DNA of 39,425 nt from Gammaproteobacteria bacterium (GCA_019136395.1 JAGVUH010000234.1:1-39425), one strand, 5' to 3'. Shown: positions 23,598 to 36,014, numbered from the stretch's first letter. Notes: a model not told the origin generated them from the letters alone. Program-made: numbers and translations.

Positions 23598-23909
23598 CCG
23601 CCTATTGTCCGTCAGTGCGCATTGCTGGGGCTATCGCGGGCCAGCTACTACCGGGGTGAGCCCCTGGCCCAGGACCGCGCGGACAACCGGCGGTTGATGC
23701 GCCTGATCGACGAGGAATATACCCGCAACCCCTTCTACGGCAGCCGCAAGCTGACATCCTGGCTGCGCTGGCCGGGGGAACGGGTCTCGCGCCAGTGGGT
23801 GCAGCGCCTGATGCGGCGCATGGGCCTCCAGTCGGTGACGCCCAAGCCCGCCACCTCGCGGCCGGCGCCGGCGCACCCGGTCTATCTCAACGGTCATCCG
23901 TACAACTAG
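23598..23909 (+). pseudogene. IS3-family transposase remnant (N-terminal part of OrfB)
   Basis: About 104 codons from 23598 encode PIVRQCALLGLSRASYYR, DEEYTRNPFYGSRKLTSWLR, VQRLMRRMGL and PKPATSRPAPAHPVYL, the typical N-terminal and helix-turn-helix part of IS3-family OrfB. The frame ends at 23909, before the rve catalytic DDE core, which is absent. No OrfA and no terminal inverted repeats were found. It is a relic showing past insertion next to the toxin-antitoxin pair. Confidence 0.85.
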
Positions 23910-23968
23910 ACGATGTGCGTCAATTGTACTAATAATGCAGCAGTTGATCTAACAAAACAGGTGCTGCC

Positions 23969-24262
23969 ATGACTGCCGTTGCATCGTCGCCTTCCGCCCG
24001 GTCTGCCCGTCTCGGGCTGCGCGCCACCCCCGAACAGGAGGCGGTGCTGCGTCGCGCTGCCGCAGTGGCCCGCAAATCGCTGACCGATTTCATTCTCGAC
24101 AACGCTTGCCTCGCCGCGGAACAGACCCTCCTCGATCAGCGATTGTTCATGGTCTCGGGCAGCCAGTACCAGGCCCTGATGGATCTGTTGGAAAGCCCCG
24201 AGCAGACCAACGAGGGTTTGCGCGACCTGTTCGCCCGCAAGGCGCCCTGGGACGCCAAGTGA
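23969..24262 (+). CDS. DUF1778-type antitoxin
   Basis: 97 residues. The N-terminal part (SARLGLRATPEQEAVLRRAA) is a ribbon-helix-helix DNA-binding domain, followed by KSLTDFILDNAC and the C-terminal toxin-binding tail (FMVSGSQYQALMDLLE, LFARKAPWD) of the DUF1778/TacA family. It should bind and neutralise the GNAT toxin that follows and repress their shared promoter. The stop overlaps the toxin start by four bases. The 59 bp upstream are notably AT-rich for this window and probably hold promoter and operator. Confidence 0.9.
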   Translation: MTAVASSPSARSARLGLRATPEQEAVLRRAAAVARKSLTDFILDNACLAAEQTLLDQRLFMVSGSQYQALMDLLESPEQTNEGLRDLFARKAPWDAK

Positions 24263-24759
24263 CGTTGCACGCACCGGAGCCTCTGGCTGCGCAGCATCGG
24301 CTGGAAGGCTTTGACTGCGGCAACCCCGCTCTGAACGACTGGCTCTTGCGCCACGCCCGCCAGGCGCAGGGCAGTGGCCCGGCCAAGACCTTTGTCGTTG
24401 CCGAGGACGATGGGCGTGTGGCGGGCTACTTCAGCCTGACCGTAGGTCAGGTCGACACGATGGAAGCGCCGGAGCGCATTCGCAAGGGGATGGGGCAGTA
24501 CCCGTTGCCAGTGGTGATCCTGGCAAGACTCGCTGTCTCAGTCGTGAATCAGGGGCGAGGCATAGGCTTTGGCCTGCTGCAGGACGCGATTCGCCGCACG
24601 ATACTGATTGCCGAGCAAGCCGGCATCAGGGCGATGCTAACCCACCCCATCGATGAAGAAGCGGCGCGGTTCTACACCCGGTTCGGGTTCATCTCATCAC
24701 CGCTGCGCGAGCAGCAACTGCTGCTGCTCCTCAAAGATGCCCGTCGCTGGGTACGCTGA
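24259..24759 (+). CDS. GNAT-fold toxin (TacT/AtaT-like acetyltransferase)
   Basis: 166 residues from a GTG overlapping the antitoxin stop. Family features are the start EGFDCGNPALNDWLLRHA, the strand FVVAEDDGRVAGYFSLT, the acetyl-CoA loop VVNQGRGIGFGLL and the ending ARFYTRFGFISSP. Such toxins acetylate the amino acid on charged tRNA and stop translation until the DUF1778 antitoxin binds. It is a typical type II pair, located beside an IS3 relic between nir blocks. Confidence 0.88.
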   Translation: MTLHAPEPLAAQHRLEGFDCGNPALNDWLLRHARQAQGSGPAKTFVVAEDDGRVAGYFSLTVGQVDTMEAPERIRKGMGQYPLPVVILARLAVSVVNQGRGIGFGLLQDAIRRTILIAEQAGIRAMLTHPIDEEAARFYTRFGFISSPLREQQLLLLLKDARRWVR

Positions 24760-24811
24760 ACCATGACCATCGAGTCCATCTCAGATTGCCAGGCTTTCAT
24801 CAGCGCTCTCG

Positions 24812-25561
24812 TCAGACCCCTAATGCCCCAAGAAGCGGTCCCTGTCCCTCGCGCGAGCCGGGCGTTCCCAATCGCCGGGTCCAATCCTCCACGCGGCCAC
24901 TGTCCAGCCGATTCGCGGCCAATTGGCGCAGGGACGGGGCGAGCGGGGTCAGGTAGGTCATGGCCTGGAGGGCGTCGCGATTCAGGGTGTCGGTGTAGAG
25001 GTGATAGGCCAACCGCGTCAGTGACCATTCCGGATGGGGCCGGTCGACCAGGCGTAACTCCATTCCCGGAGCGACTTCACCGGTCTCCAGGACGCGGTAA
25101 TACCAGCCGGTACGGACCAGGTCTTGCACCCGCTGGGCCATGTCGGCCACCCCCAGACGGACATTCAGCTTCCAGCAGGGCTGCCGGATCTGGGAAATCT
25201 GAAGCAGGGTTGGTCCGAGACGAAAAGTGTCGCCGATGCAGACCTGGTCCTCCGTGAGGCCGGCGGGGGCCAGGTTTTCACCGAAGGTACCGATTCCCCA
25301 GCATTCCGCGGCGACCTGGGGCAGGTCTTCTCGCCAGCGGGGATAATGGTCCGCCGGGTAGTGATGGAGGGCCTTGTCCGGACCGCCATGATGCAGGCGA
25401 TCGCCTTGTTCGTCTCCGCCGAGACCCAGCAATGTCAGTTGCAAGGGCCTCGTGACCGGATGTTTGGCGATGGCGCTGGGTTCCCCCTGGGGTCCGAAGG
25501 GGCGGGCCTTGGCCACCAGGAATTGGGGGATCGTTACCAGCGGTAGGATTTCCGGGAGCAT
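24812..25561 (-). CDS. MOSC domain protein (YiiM-like)
   Basis: 249 residues. Residues about 20-180 are a MOSC domain (GDEQGDRLHHGGPDKALHHY, FGENLAPAGLTEDQVCIGD, QPCWKLNVRLG with the conserved Cys), followed by a C-terminal three-helix domain (LTRLAYHLYTDTLNRDALQ, LRQLAANRL). MOSC proteins handle sulfur bound to molybdenum cofactor; YiiM reduces N-hydroxylated compounds. It converges on the toxin gene. A link to denitrification is not shown. Confidence 0.85.
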   Translation of the reverse strand: MLPEILPLVTIPQFLVAKARPFGPQGEPSAIAKHPVTRPLQLTLLGLGGDEQGDRLHHGGPDKALHHYPADHYPRWREDLPQVAAECWGIGTFGENLAPAGLTEDQVCIGDTFRLGPTLLQISQIRQPCWKLNVRLGVADMAQRVQDLVRTGWYYRVLETGEVAPGMELRLVDRPHPEWSLTRLAYHLYTDTLNRDALQAMTYLTPLAPSLRQLAANRLDSGRVEDWTRRLGTPGSREGQGPLLGALGV

Positions 25562-25637
25562 GCTGGCAGTAACTGGAAGGATGGAGAAACCTGGTGTTCA
25601 GTATTACCAGAACCTGGAGGACCGATAAAGGAGGCTT

Positions 25638-25934
25638 TCATTCGCCCGCCAGGCGGGTGAACTGGGCGATCTGGGAACCGTAGAGATAGACCAGGACCAT
25701 GCAGAGGGGGACGAGGAGACCGAAGATCCGCACCGGGTAGCGGATGCCGGGCGTGGCGCCGCCGACCTCCAGGAATTCCTCGATGACCATGCCTCCCTTG
25801 AGGGCGGTGATGGTGGCGACGATCAAGGTCAGGCCGAGACCAGGCGAGGCACCATCCCCCAGGCCGGCGCCAGCAAGGGTCAGGACCAACAACAATAACC
25901 ATGTCAGGGTGAGGGTGTGAAGGGAAGGTTTCAT
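25638..25934 (-). CDS. Second NorF-like / cytochrome oxidase subunit IV family membrane protein
   Basis: 98 residues with three hydrophobic segments (LTWLLLLVLTLAGAGLG, LGLTLIVATITALKGGMVIEEFLEVG, IFGLLVPLCMVLVYLYG). The motif LKGGMVIEEFLEV is typical of the prokaryotic COX4/NorF group. It lies 73 nt downstream of a second norE-like gene, repeating the norE-norF pair at 12526-13514. It probably assists a heme-copper enzyme of the membrane; which one is not known. Confidence 0.78.
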   Translation of the reverse strand: MKPSLHTLTLTWLLLLVLTLAGAGLGDGASPGLGLTLIVATITALKGGMVIEEFLEVGGATPGIRYPVRIFGLLVPLCMVLVYLYGSQIAQFTRLAGE

Positions 25935-26007
25935 GATGGGCGAGTCCGATTAAATGGCTGAGGGCGAACGTCATCGCTTGCGGTTGGACTTGCCCGCCAA
26001 GTCCGGT

Positions 26008-26631
26008 TCACGGCAGGACGTAGAAGAGCGGAAAGATCATCAACCAGATCAGGTCCGTGGCGTGCCAATAGCTGGCAAAGGCGATCAGGCCGCGATGATT
26101 GTCGGCGGTATAGGCGCCGGTGGCGAGGCGGGCGAGGACCCAGACCATGCCGAGCAGTCCCCAACTGACATGCACCAGGTGATTGAAGGTCAGGTAGTAA
26201 TAGGCCAGTTGGAAGACATCGCCTTGTCCGGTGAGGCCCTGGGCCAGGTTCCAGCGAAACTCCAGGACCTTCATGAGGGGATAACCGAGGCCCGTGACCA
26301 GGGCCAGACCCAGCCAGAGCAGGGCGGGACGCTGGCGGTCGGCGCGCACCGCATGGACGGCGCCCGCCACCAGATAGCTGCTGGTCAGCATGATCAGGGT
26401 GTTGAGGATGCCCGCCAGGGTCCACAACTTGGCGGGCCCCTGGTGAAAGGCCCCGGGATGATGGGCGCGGGCGATGAAGTAGACGAGGAACATCAGGGCG
26501 AACTCCGTCATCTCGGCGAAGATGCCCACCCAGATGGCCCGGTTACCCGGAATGCCGGTGTCCCGCGCGGCAGGAGTGGACGCCGTGACCGCGCCATCGT
26601 CCAGCGTCGTCGCGGGAATCAGGGCTTCCAT
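26008..26631 (-). CDS. Second NorE-like cytochrome c oxidase subunit III family protein
   Basis: 207 residues. CoxIII-family features are WVGIFAEMTEFALMFLVYF, MLTSSYLVAGAV, YYYLTFNHLVHVSWGLLGMVWV and ASYWHATDLIWLMIFPLFYVLP. It differs much from NorE at 12930-13514 and so is not a recent copy. Its start overlaps the end of the upstream membrane-protein gene by 13 nt, so the three minus-strand genes (27545 to 25638) form an operon divergent from nirS. Confidence 0.88.
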   Translation of the reverse strand: MEALIPATTLDDGAVTASTPAARDTGIPGNRAIWVGIFAEMTEFALMFLVYFIARAHHPGAFHQGPAKLWTLAGILNTLIMLTSSYLVAGAVHAVRADRQRPALLWLGLALVTGLGYPLMKVLEFRWNLAQGLTGQGDVFQLAYYYLTFNHLVHVSWGLLGMVWVLARLATGAYTADNHRGLIAFASYWHATDLIWLMIFPLFYVLP

Positions 26632-27545
26632 GATTCATTACGCCTCGGGCTCGCCTCTCCGCCGGGTTGCGCTGTCGCCTCCGCGGTGAGGTCTGTTTGG
26701 AGGGCTGGTTCCACCCCCCCCGGATCCAACGCGACGACCGGCGCCGGGGCCGTGAGCGGGAAGGCCCGGCGATAGAGCGCGTACTGACTATAGGCCAGCA
26801 CCGGCGCGACCAGGGCCAGCAAGGGGGGGAGGAGAAATCCCAGGAGCATGCCCAGCACGATGATCAGCCCCCAGGTCAGGGTCGCGGTCAGGTTGCCGAA
26901 GACGGCCCTGACGCTAGCGTGGATGGCGGGGACGATCGGGGCGCGGCCTTCCTGCAACAGCGGCAGGGAAAAGCCGGCGATCAAATGGGTGCCGGCGGCC
27001 AGCACGGCCCCCATGAGGCTGGCCCAGATCACGAAAGACCGCAAGCCGGGGTGGGCCCACGCGGTCGGAATCAGCGCGGAAGCGGGGCTCGGGACGGCCG
27101 AGGTCCCCACCCCCGCCGGAGGGGCGGCGGCAACGGGAGTGCCGGCCCCAACCATGAAGGCGTAGAGGATGCCCGCGTCGGTGATCCAGACCAGCAGCAG
27201 AAAGCCGCACGCCGCCGCCAGGGCCCAAAAGCCCGCCCCCATGCGTCGATAGGCGGACAGGGCAAAGCCGAGGTGGGGTCTCTCGCCCCGGGCCTGGGCC
27301 TGCAGGAGGCTATGGAAAAGCGGCAGGAGGAGGGGGGCGATCAGGGCGATCCCGCCGGCCAGGATCAGCGCCAGGGCGGGTAGGCCCAGGGCGAAGGGCA
27401 ACAGCAGCAAGGCGGTGCTGATCAGGGCGATCGACCCGCCGAGGATCAGGCTGGGGGCGGCGATCCGTCGAAATATCCCCCAGCCCCGGACCAGGACGGC
27501 GGGGAGGTCGGCGAGCCGGAGGGCATGGGGAGCGAGGTGTGGCAC
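26619..27545 (-). CDS. Polytopic membrane protein, DUF2189-like
   Basis: 308 residues if the GTG at 27545 is used, with GGAG upstream; an in-frame ATG at 27686 would add 47 arginine/proline-rich residues that look non-coding. About six membrane helices can be seen (SLILGGSIALISTALLLLP, LILAGGIALIAPLLLPLFH, GFWALAAACGFLLLVWI, FVIWASLMGAVLAAG, TWGLIIVLGMLLGFLLP). The pattern of a helix pair followed by a short basic loop recalls DUF2189 proteins, found near heme-copper oxidase and denitrification genes. The family call is tentative. It leads the operon with the second norE/norF pair and is divergent from nirS across two FNR-type boxes. Confidence 0.7.
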   Translation of the reverse strand: MPHLAPHALRLADLPAVLVRGWGIFRRIAAPSLILGGSIALISTALLLLPFALGLPALALILAGGIALIAPLLLPLFHSLLQAQARGERPHLGFALSAYRRMGAGFWALAAACGFLLLVWITDAGILYAFMVGAGTPVAAAPPAGVGTSAVPSPASALIPTAWAHPGLRSFVIWASLMGAVLAAGTHLIAGFSLPLLQEGRAPIVPAIHASVRAVFGNLTATLTWGLIIVLGMLLGFLLPPLLALVAPVLAYSQYALYRRAFPLTAPAPVVALDPGGVEPALQTDLTAEATAQPGGEASPRRNESWKP

Positions 27546-29644
<2,099 letters not shown>

Positions 29645-29677
29645 GCTCTGAGCCATCCCAAGAACTATCCAGCCACG

Positions 29678-29721
29678 GGTTCCCGCGTCGCCTGGCACTC
29701 CCCGGGCGCAACGCGGGAACC
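29678..29721 (+). other. Long perfect hairpin between nirS and nirN
   Basis: GGTTCCCGCGT (29678-29688) pairs over 11 bp with ACGCGGGAACC (29711-29721) across a 22-nt loop. It starts 34 nt after the nirS stop and ends just before the nirN ribosome binding site (AGGGGA). No U run follows, so it is more likely a 3'-end stabiliser or partial terminator that makes nirS mRNA more abundant than nirN. Confidence 0.6.
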
Positions 29722-29740
29722 AGCAAAGGGGAACCATGGC

Positions 29741-31387
29741 ATGCACGTTTCCTTATCCCGCTTCCTGATCCCGCTGGCCATGGCCCTATTCGCCCCCGTC
29801 CTCCTGGCGGAATCCGGCCCGTCGGTGACGGCCAGCTCCGCTCTCACGGTCGCCGCCGCTCCGGTGACCCCCACACCGGGGCAACCCCCGGACCAGCCCC
29901 GGGAGGCGGGGGCCCTCTATGCCCAGATCTGCGCCGAGTGTCACGGCGCGGATCGCCTGGGAATCACGGGTCCGCCCCTGATCCCGGAGAATTTCGGCCG
30001 CCTCAAGCGGGAGGAGGCCGCCAAACTCATCCTCGAAGGCCGACCGGCGACCCAGATGCCGCCCTTTGGCGATCGCCTCTCCCTGGCCGAGGCCCAGGGC
30101 CTGGTGGATCTGGTCTTCACCCCCCTGCCGGCCACCCCGGAATGGTGCCTGGAGCGTATCCGCCAGAGCCATCTGCCCCTGGTCCCGCCGGAGAAGCTGC
30201 CCGACCGGCCGCTGCATCAGGCCGACCCCCTTAATCTGTTCGTGGTGGTGGAGACCGGCGACCATCATGCCACCATCCTCGATGGCGATCGCCTGGAGCC
30301 CCTCCACCGCTTCGCCACCCGCCGCGCCCTCCATGGCGGCCCCAAGTTCTCCAATGACGGCCGCTTCGTCTATTTCGCCTCCCGCGATGGCTGGATCAGC
30401 AAGTTCGACCTGCACAGCTTCCAGACGGTGGCCGAGATCCGCGCCGGCATCAACACCCGCAACCTGGCGGTGTCCGGCGACGGGCGCTATGTCGCCGTGG
30501 CCAACTATCTGCCCCATGACCTGGTGCTGCTCGACGCCCGGGACCTGCTGCCCCTCAAGGTGATCCCGGTCCAAGACGACGCGGGCAAGACCTCGCGGGT
30601 TAGCGCCGTCTATGCCGCTCCCCCGCGCCAGAGCTTCGTCGCCGCCCTCAAGGACATCCCCGAGGTGTGGGAAATCCTGGTGGCGGACGAGCCCCTGCCG
30701 GTCTACAACGGCCCCATGCACGACTACCGCCTGGGGGAGGGCACCGCCCTGGTCAAGGGCCCCTTCCCGGTGCGCCGCACCCGGCTGGATGGCTTTCTCG
30801 ACGACTTCTTTTTCACCCAGAACTATCAGATCCTGATCGGCGCCGCCCGCGATGGCAGCCAGGGCCAGGCCGTCAATCTGGACGTGCGCCAGCGCGTCGC
30901 CACCCTGGACCTGGATGGCATGCCCCATCTCAGCTCCGGCATCACCTGGGAACGCGACGGCCGCACCCTCCTGGTCACCCCCCATCTGTCCAAGTCCGAG
31001 GTGTCGGTCATCGACCTGGGCACTTGGGAGACGATCAAGCGTATCCCCACCCTGGGCCCCGGCTTCTTCGCCCGCAGCCATGAAAACAGCCTCTACGCCT
31101 GGGTCGACGTTTTCTCCGGGCCGCACAAGGACGCCATGCACGTCATCGACAAGCAGACCCTGGAGATCGTCGCCACCCTGAGGCCCGAGCCCGGCAAGAC
31201 CGCCGCCCATGTCGAGTTCGACCGTTACGGCAAATACGCCCTGGTGAGTATCTGGGAGGACGAGGGCGCCCTGGTGATCTATGACGCCAAGACGCTCCTG
31301 GAGGTCAAGCGCCTGCCCATGCGCAAGCCCTCGGGCAAGTACAACGTCCATAACAAGATCACCCGCTCCGAGGGTACCAGCCACTGA
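29741..31387 (+). CDS. nirN: NirN, dihydro-heme d1 dehydrogenase
   Basis: 548 residues. Signal peptide at 1-24 (LAMALFAPVLLAES), cytochrome c domain with CAECH at 64-68 and Met ligand likely in ATQMPPFGD, then a NirS-like d1 propeller (VVVETGDHHATILDGDRL, FSNDGRFVYFASRDGWI, AVANYLPHDLVLLDA, GPGFFARSHENS, KPSGKYNVHNKITRSE). NirN oxidises dihydro-heme d1 to heme d1 by forming the acrylate double bond, and helps deliver it to NirS. It is about 34% like a shortened NirS in layout, but has the NirN ending. It is preceded by AGGGGA and lies 96 nt after nirS with a hairpin between. Confidence 0.93.
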   Translation: MHVSLSRFLIPLAMALFAPVLLAESGPSVTASSALTVAAAPVTPTPGQPPDQPREAGALYAQICAECHGADRLGITGPPLIPENFGRLKREEAAKLILEGRPATQMPPFGDRLSLAEAQGLVDLVFTPLPATPEWCLERIRQSHLPLVPPEKLPDRPLHQADPLNLFVVVETGDHHATILDGDRLEPLHRFATRRALHGGPKFSNDGRFVYFASRDGWISKFDLHSFQTVAEIRAGINTRNLAVSGDGRYVAVANYLPHDLVLLDARDLLPLKVIPVQDDAGKTSRVSAVYAAPPRQSFVAALKDIPEVWEILVADEPLPVYNGPMHDYRLGEGTALVKGPFPVRRTRLDGFLDDFFFTQNYQILIGAARDGSQGQAVNLDVRQRVATLDLDGMPHLSSGITWERDGRTLLVTPHLSKSEVSVIDLGTWETIKRIPTLGPGFFARSHENSLYAWVDVFSGPHKDAMHVIDKQTLEIVATLRPEPGKTAAHVEFDRYGKYALVSIWEDEGALVIYDAKTLLEVKRLPMRKPSGKYNVHNKITRSEGTSH

Positions 31388-31708
31388 GACCCGTCCGGCG
31401 CGGTGCCAACCGGCCGTAGACGATCACACCTCCCCGCTGCCTGGGCTGGCCTCGGTAGCGCAAGGCGCTGATGCGCCAAATCCCTCCCCGCAGGAAGGCA
31501 AGGATTGGGGAGAGGGGTACTGAACGGCCATGCGGTGCCTGGCAAACGTGCCCAATCAAGCACCCCCCTCTCGAACGGGGGACCCCGCCCGCGGAGGGGC
31601 GGGTCCCGGCCCGATGAGACAGACCCCCTTGCGGGTGGAATTTCTCATGGGACCTTCAGGCAAAAGGTCGCATAATCCCCCCGAACTTCTTGACCGGGAT
31701 GAGGTGAG
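31388..31708. other. Gene-free spacer with palindromes downstream of nirN
   Basis: 321 bp without a convincing gene. It holds a short stem GGCGC-TGAT-GCGCC (31464-31477), a G-rich repeat related to that at 21860-21944 (31481-31527; shared word TTGGGGAGAGGGG followed by CTGAACGG), and a strong GC stem formed by 31579-31590 with 31597-31607 (GGGCGGGTCCC on the right arm). One of these may end the nirS-nirN transcript, but none has a clear U run. Confidence 0.55.
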
Positions 31709-33709
31709 ATGACCAGCCCTGAACTGGCCAGGCCGTCTGAACCGGCGGCGGGTGCGCTGGGGATCACTCCGGTACCGGTGGCCGCGTCGATGGGAGTGCC
31801 TATGAATACGCCCCTGGATGTGCCCATGGTTCACGAGCCCCGTCAGCCGGCAGGTCTGGGGTTGCGGCCGGATCTGCCCTTTTTGGCGGCGAGTCTCGGC
31901 GTGGTCGGGCTGCTGGTCCTCAGCCGCGCTTACAGTTATCTGTTGTTTCATATCCTGGTCGAGTTTTTCAGCATCGCCATCGCCTTCAGCATTCTGCTGC
32001 TGGTGTGGAACACCCGCGAACTGTCCGGCAACGGTCTGCTGCGGGTCATCGGCGTGGGTTACGCCGCGGCGGCCTGCATTGACGTGGTCCATACCCTGGC
32101 CTTCAAGGGAATGAACATCTTCCCCGGCTACGACGCCGACCTGCCGACCCAACTCTGGATCGCCGCCCGTTTTCTTCAGGCCGGAAGCCTGCTGGCCGCG
32201 ACCCTGGCCTGCTGCCGCCCCGTGAAGCTCCCGCCGCTGCTGGGGGTCTTCGGGGTCCTGACGGTCCTGCTGATCGGTGCCCCCTTCCTAGGCCTCTTTC
32301 CCGTCGCCTACCAGGAGGGGGTGGGGCTGACGCCTTTTAAGGTGGCCAGTGAATACCTCATCGTCGCCCTGTTGCTCACCGCGGCCGGGCGGCTGTGGCT
32401 GATCCGCGGAAACCTGGACCCGGCGACCTACCGGCTGATCCTGGGCTCCGCCCTCTGCGCCGCCGTGGGTGAAATGGCCTTCACCGTCTATATCGGTGTT
32501 TACGATGTCGCGAACATGGTGGGCCACCTGTGCAAGGTCGCCGCCTACTACCTGCTCTACCGCGCCATCTACGTCACCAGCATCCACGACCCCTTCAACA
32601 CCCTGTTCCGGGAGCTCAAGGCCTCGGAACAATCCCTGCGCGCCTCCCAGGAACTGCTGCGTCAAGCCATGGGCGACGAAATCCGCCAGCTCAACGCCGA
32701 GCTGGAGCGTAAGGTCGAGGAGCGCACCGCCGCCCTGGAAGCCGCCAACCGGGAACTGGCCCGGCTCTCCATGACCGATGGCCTGACCGGCCTGGCCAAC
32801 CGGCGCCGTTTCGACGAGGTCCTGGCCACGGAATGGGCGCGGGCGCGCCGCTATGGCCAGACCCTGGCCCTGATCCTGATCGACATCGATTACTTCAAGC
32901 CCTACAACGACCATTATGGCCATCTGGCGGGGGATGCCTGCCTGCGCCAGGTCGCCGACGTGCTCCGGGCGCATGCCCGTCGTCCGGGGGACCTGGCGGC
33001 CCGGTACGGTGGCGAGGAGTTTGCCTGTATCGCCGCCGACACCGGCGCCGCCGGCGCCATGAAGATCGCCGAGACCACCCGGGCGGCCCTGGAAAGGCTC
33101 AACCTTCCGCACGGACAATCACCCCTGAGGCGGGTCACGGCGAGTTTCGGCGTCGCCGTCATCGTCCCGGACGGGGACCAGGGTCCCGAGCACCTGGTGC
33201 GGCTGGCGGACGAGGCCCTGTACCGCGCCAAGGAGGGCGGTCGCAACCGCGTCGTCGGACCGGAGGTGGAGCCGGTGGGTAAGGGCGTATCGTCCGTGCG
33301 GCTGATCTGGCGGGCGGCCTATGAATCCGGCAACCCGATTATCGATGGCGAGCATCAGGAACTCTTCCGCCGCGCCAACGCCTTGCTGGATCTCGCCGTG
33401 AGCGCCGCCTCTGGCGAGGTCTTCCTGTCCGTCCTGGATGAACTATTGGCCCACGTGGTGGAACATTTCGCCCATGAGGAGGCGATCCTGCACCGCCTGG
33501 GCTACGCCAAGGTTGAGCAGCACGCCCTGCTCCATCGCCGGCTGGTGGAACAGGCCCAGGCCCTGCGTGCTCAGGCCGGGGCCGGCGGTCTCGGTTTCGG
33601 CGACCTGGTGACCTTCCTCGCCATGGATGTCGTCGCCCGCCACATGCTTCAGGCGGACCGGGAATTTTTTGGTCTCATGTCGGAAGGCGCGGTGTTGGCC
33701 AAGCAATAA
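31709..33709 (+). CDS. MASE3-GGDEF-hemerythrin diguanylate cyclase
   Basis: 666 residues. After a proline-rich head, residues about 50-290 form a MASE3 membrane sensor (FHILVEFFSIAIAFSILLLVWN, YDVANMVGHLCKVAAYYLLYRAIYV split over two helices). A coiled coil leads to a GGDEF domain with GGEEF at 434-438 and an RxxD inhibitory site (RPGD). Residues about 530-660 are a bacteriohemerythrin domain with iron ligands in DGEHQELF, HVVEHFAHEEAILH, HALLH and HMLQADREF. It should make c-di-GMP under control of a di-iron centre that binds O2 and possibly NO. AGGTGAG precedes the ATG. It lies just after nirN in the same direction, although an own promoter is likely. Confidence 0.92.
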   Translation: MTSPELARPSEPAAGALGITPVPVAASMGVPMNTPLDVPMVHEPRQPAGLGLRPDLPFLAASLGVVGLLVLSRAYSYLLFHILVEFFSIAIAFSILLLVWNTRELSGNGLLRVIGVGYAAAACIDVVHTLAFKGMNIFPGYDADLPTQLWIAARFLQAGSLLAATLACCRPVKLPPLLGVFGVLTVLLIGAPFLGLFPVAYQEGVGLTPFKVASEYLIVALLLTAAGRLWLIRGNLDPATYRLILGSALCAAVGEMAFTVYIGVYDVANMVGHLCKVAAYYLLYRAIYVTSIHDPFNTLFRELKASEQSLRASQELLRQAMGDEIRQLNAELERKVEERTAALEAANRELARLSMTDGLTGLANRRRFDEVLATEWARARRYGQTLALILIDIDYFKPYNDHYGHLAGDACLRQVADVLRAHARRPGDLAARYGGEEFACIAADTGAAGAMKIAETTRAALERLNLPHGQSPLRRVTASFGVAVIVPDGDQGPEHLVRLADEALYRAKEGGRNRVVGPEVEPVGKGVSSVRLIWRAAYESGNPIIDGEHQELFRRANALLDLAVSAASGEVFLSVLDELLAHVVEHFAHEEAILHRLGYAKVEQHALLHRRLVEQAQALRAQAGAGGLGFGDLVTFLAMDVVARHMLQADREFFGLMSEGAVLAKQ

Positions 33710-34087
33710 GAGAATCAAGCTCTTGATGGCTATCTCAAGCGCTCGACGGCTATCCAAGCCCATCATGCCAATGAATGAGTCCAATCCCCGCGTCGGCCGT
33801 TTGGCGGGCATTCCCACGTCACCCTCGCGGCGGGCATTCCTGCGCTCTGGCGGTTTCGGAAGCGGTATCGTTTTCCATGTCTTTGCGGAGGGGGGAACGG
33901 GAGAGGGAGGGGCGGTCAGGGGGGCGGGTGATGCCCGGTGGGGCTGTGGGCATGCACCGGAAGGCAGGATGACCGCATCCTTGCGGTCGTTATCCCGCCA
34001 ACCCCGTTCCCGCGCATGCACTCCAGGAGCATGGCGGAGGCATGGCGGGGGGATGCGGGCGGGTGGTTTCCTCAGTTCCTCAGCCCG
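33710..34087. other. Gene-free spacer between convergent cyclase and norB genes
   Basis: 378 bp between two converging genes. It has a 20-bp imperfect duplication (about 33717-33757, GGCTATC in each copy), a G-run block that could form a quadruplex (33890-33927) and the hairpin at 33971-33988. I see no gene that I can support. Confidence 0.5.
33971..33988 (-). terminator. Possible terminator hairpin after norB
   Basis: GACCGCA-TCCT-TGCGGTC is a perfect 7-bp stem with a 4-nt loop, 100 nt past the norB stop. There is no clear U run on either strand, so the assignment is weak. Confidence 0.35.

Positions 34088-36014
<1,927 letters not shown>

Noticed and set aside
29786..31384. 532-codon open frame antisense to nirN
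   Set aside because: Same reasoning: nirN is certain on the plus strand, and the antisense product has no recognisable features.
31664..31708. FNR-type box before the MASE3-GGDEF-hemerythrin gene (TTGACCGGGATGAG)
   Set aside because: The right half is GATGAG instead of RTCAA, and it lies too close to the start codon for class II use.
33443..34021. 192-codon minus-strand frame past norB
   Set aside because: It overlaps the hemerythrin coding end in antisense, and the rest is low-complexity sequence without a ribosome binding site or family.
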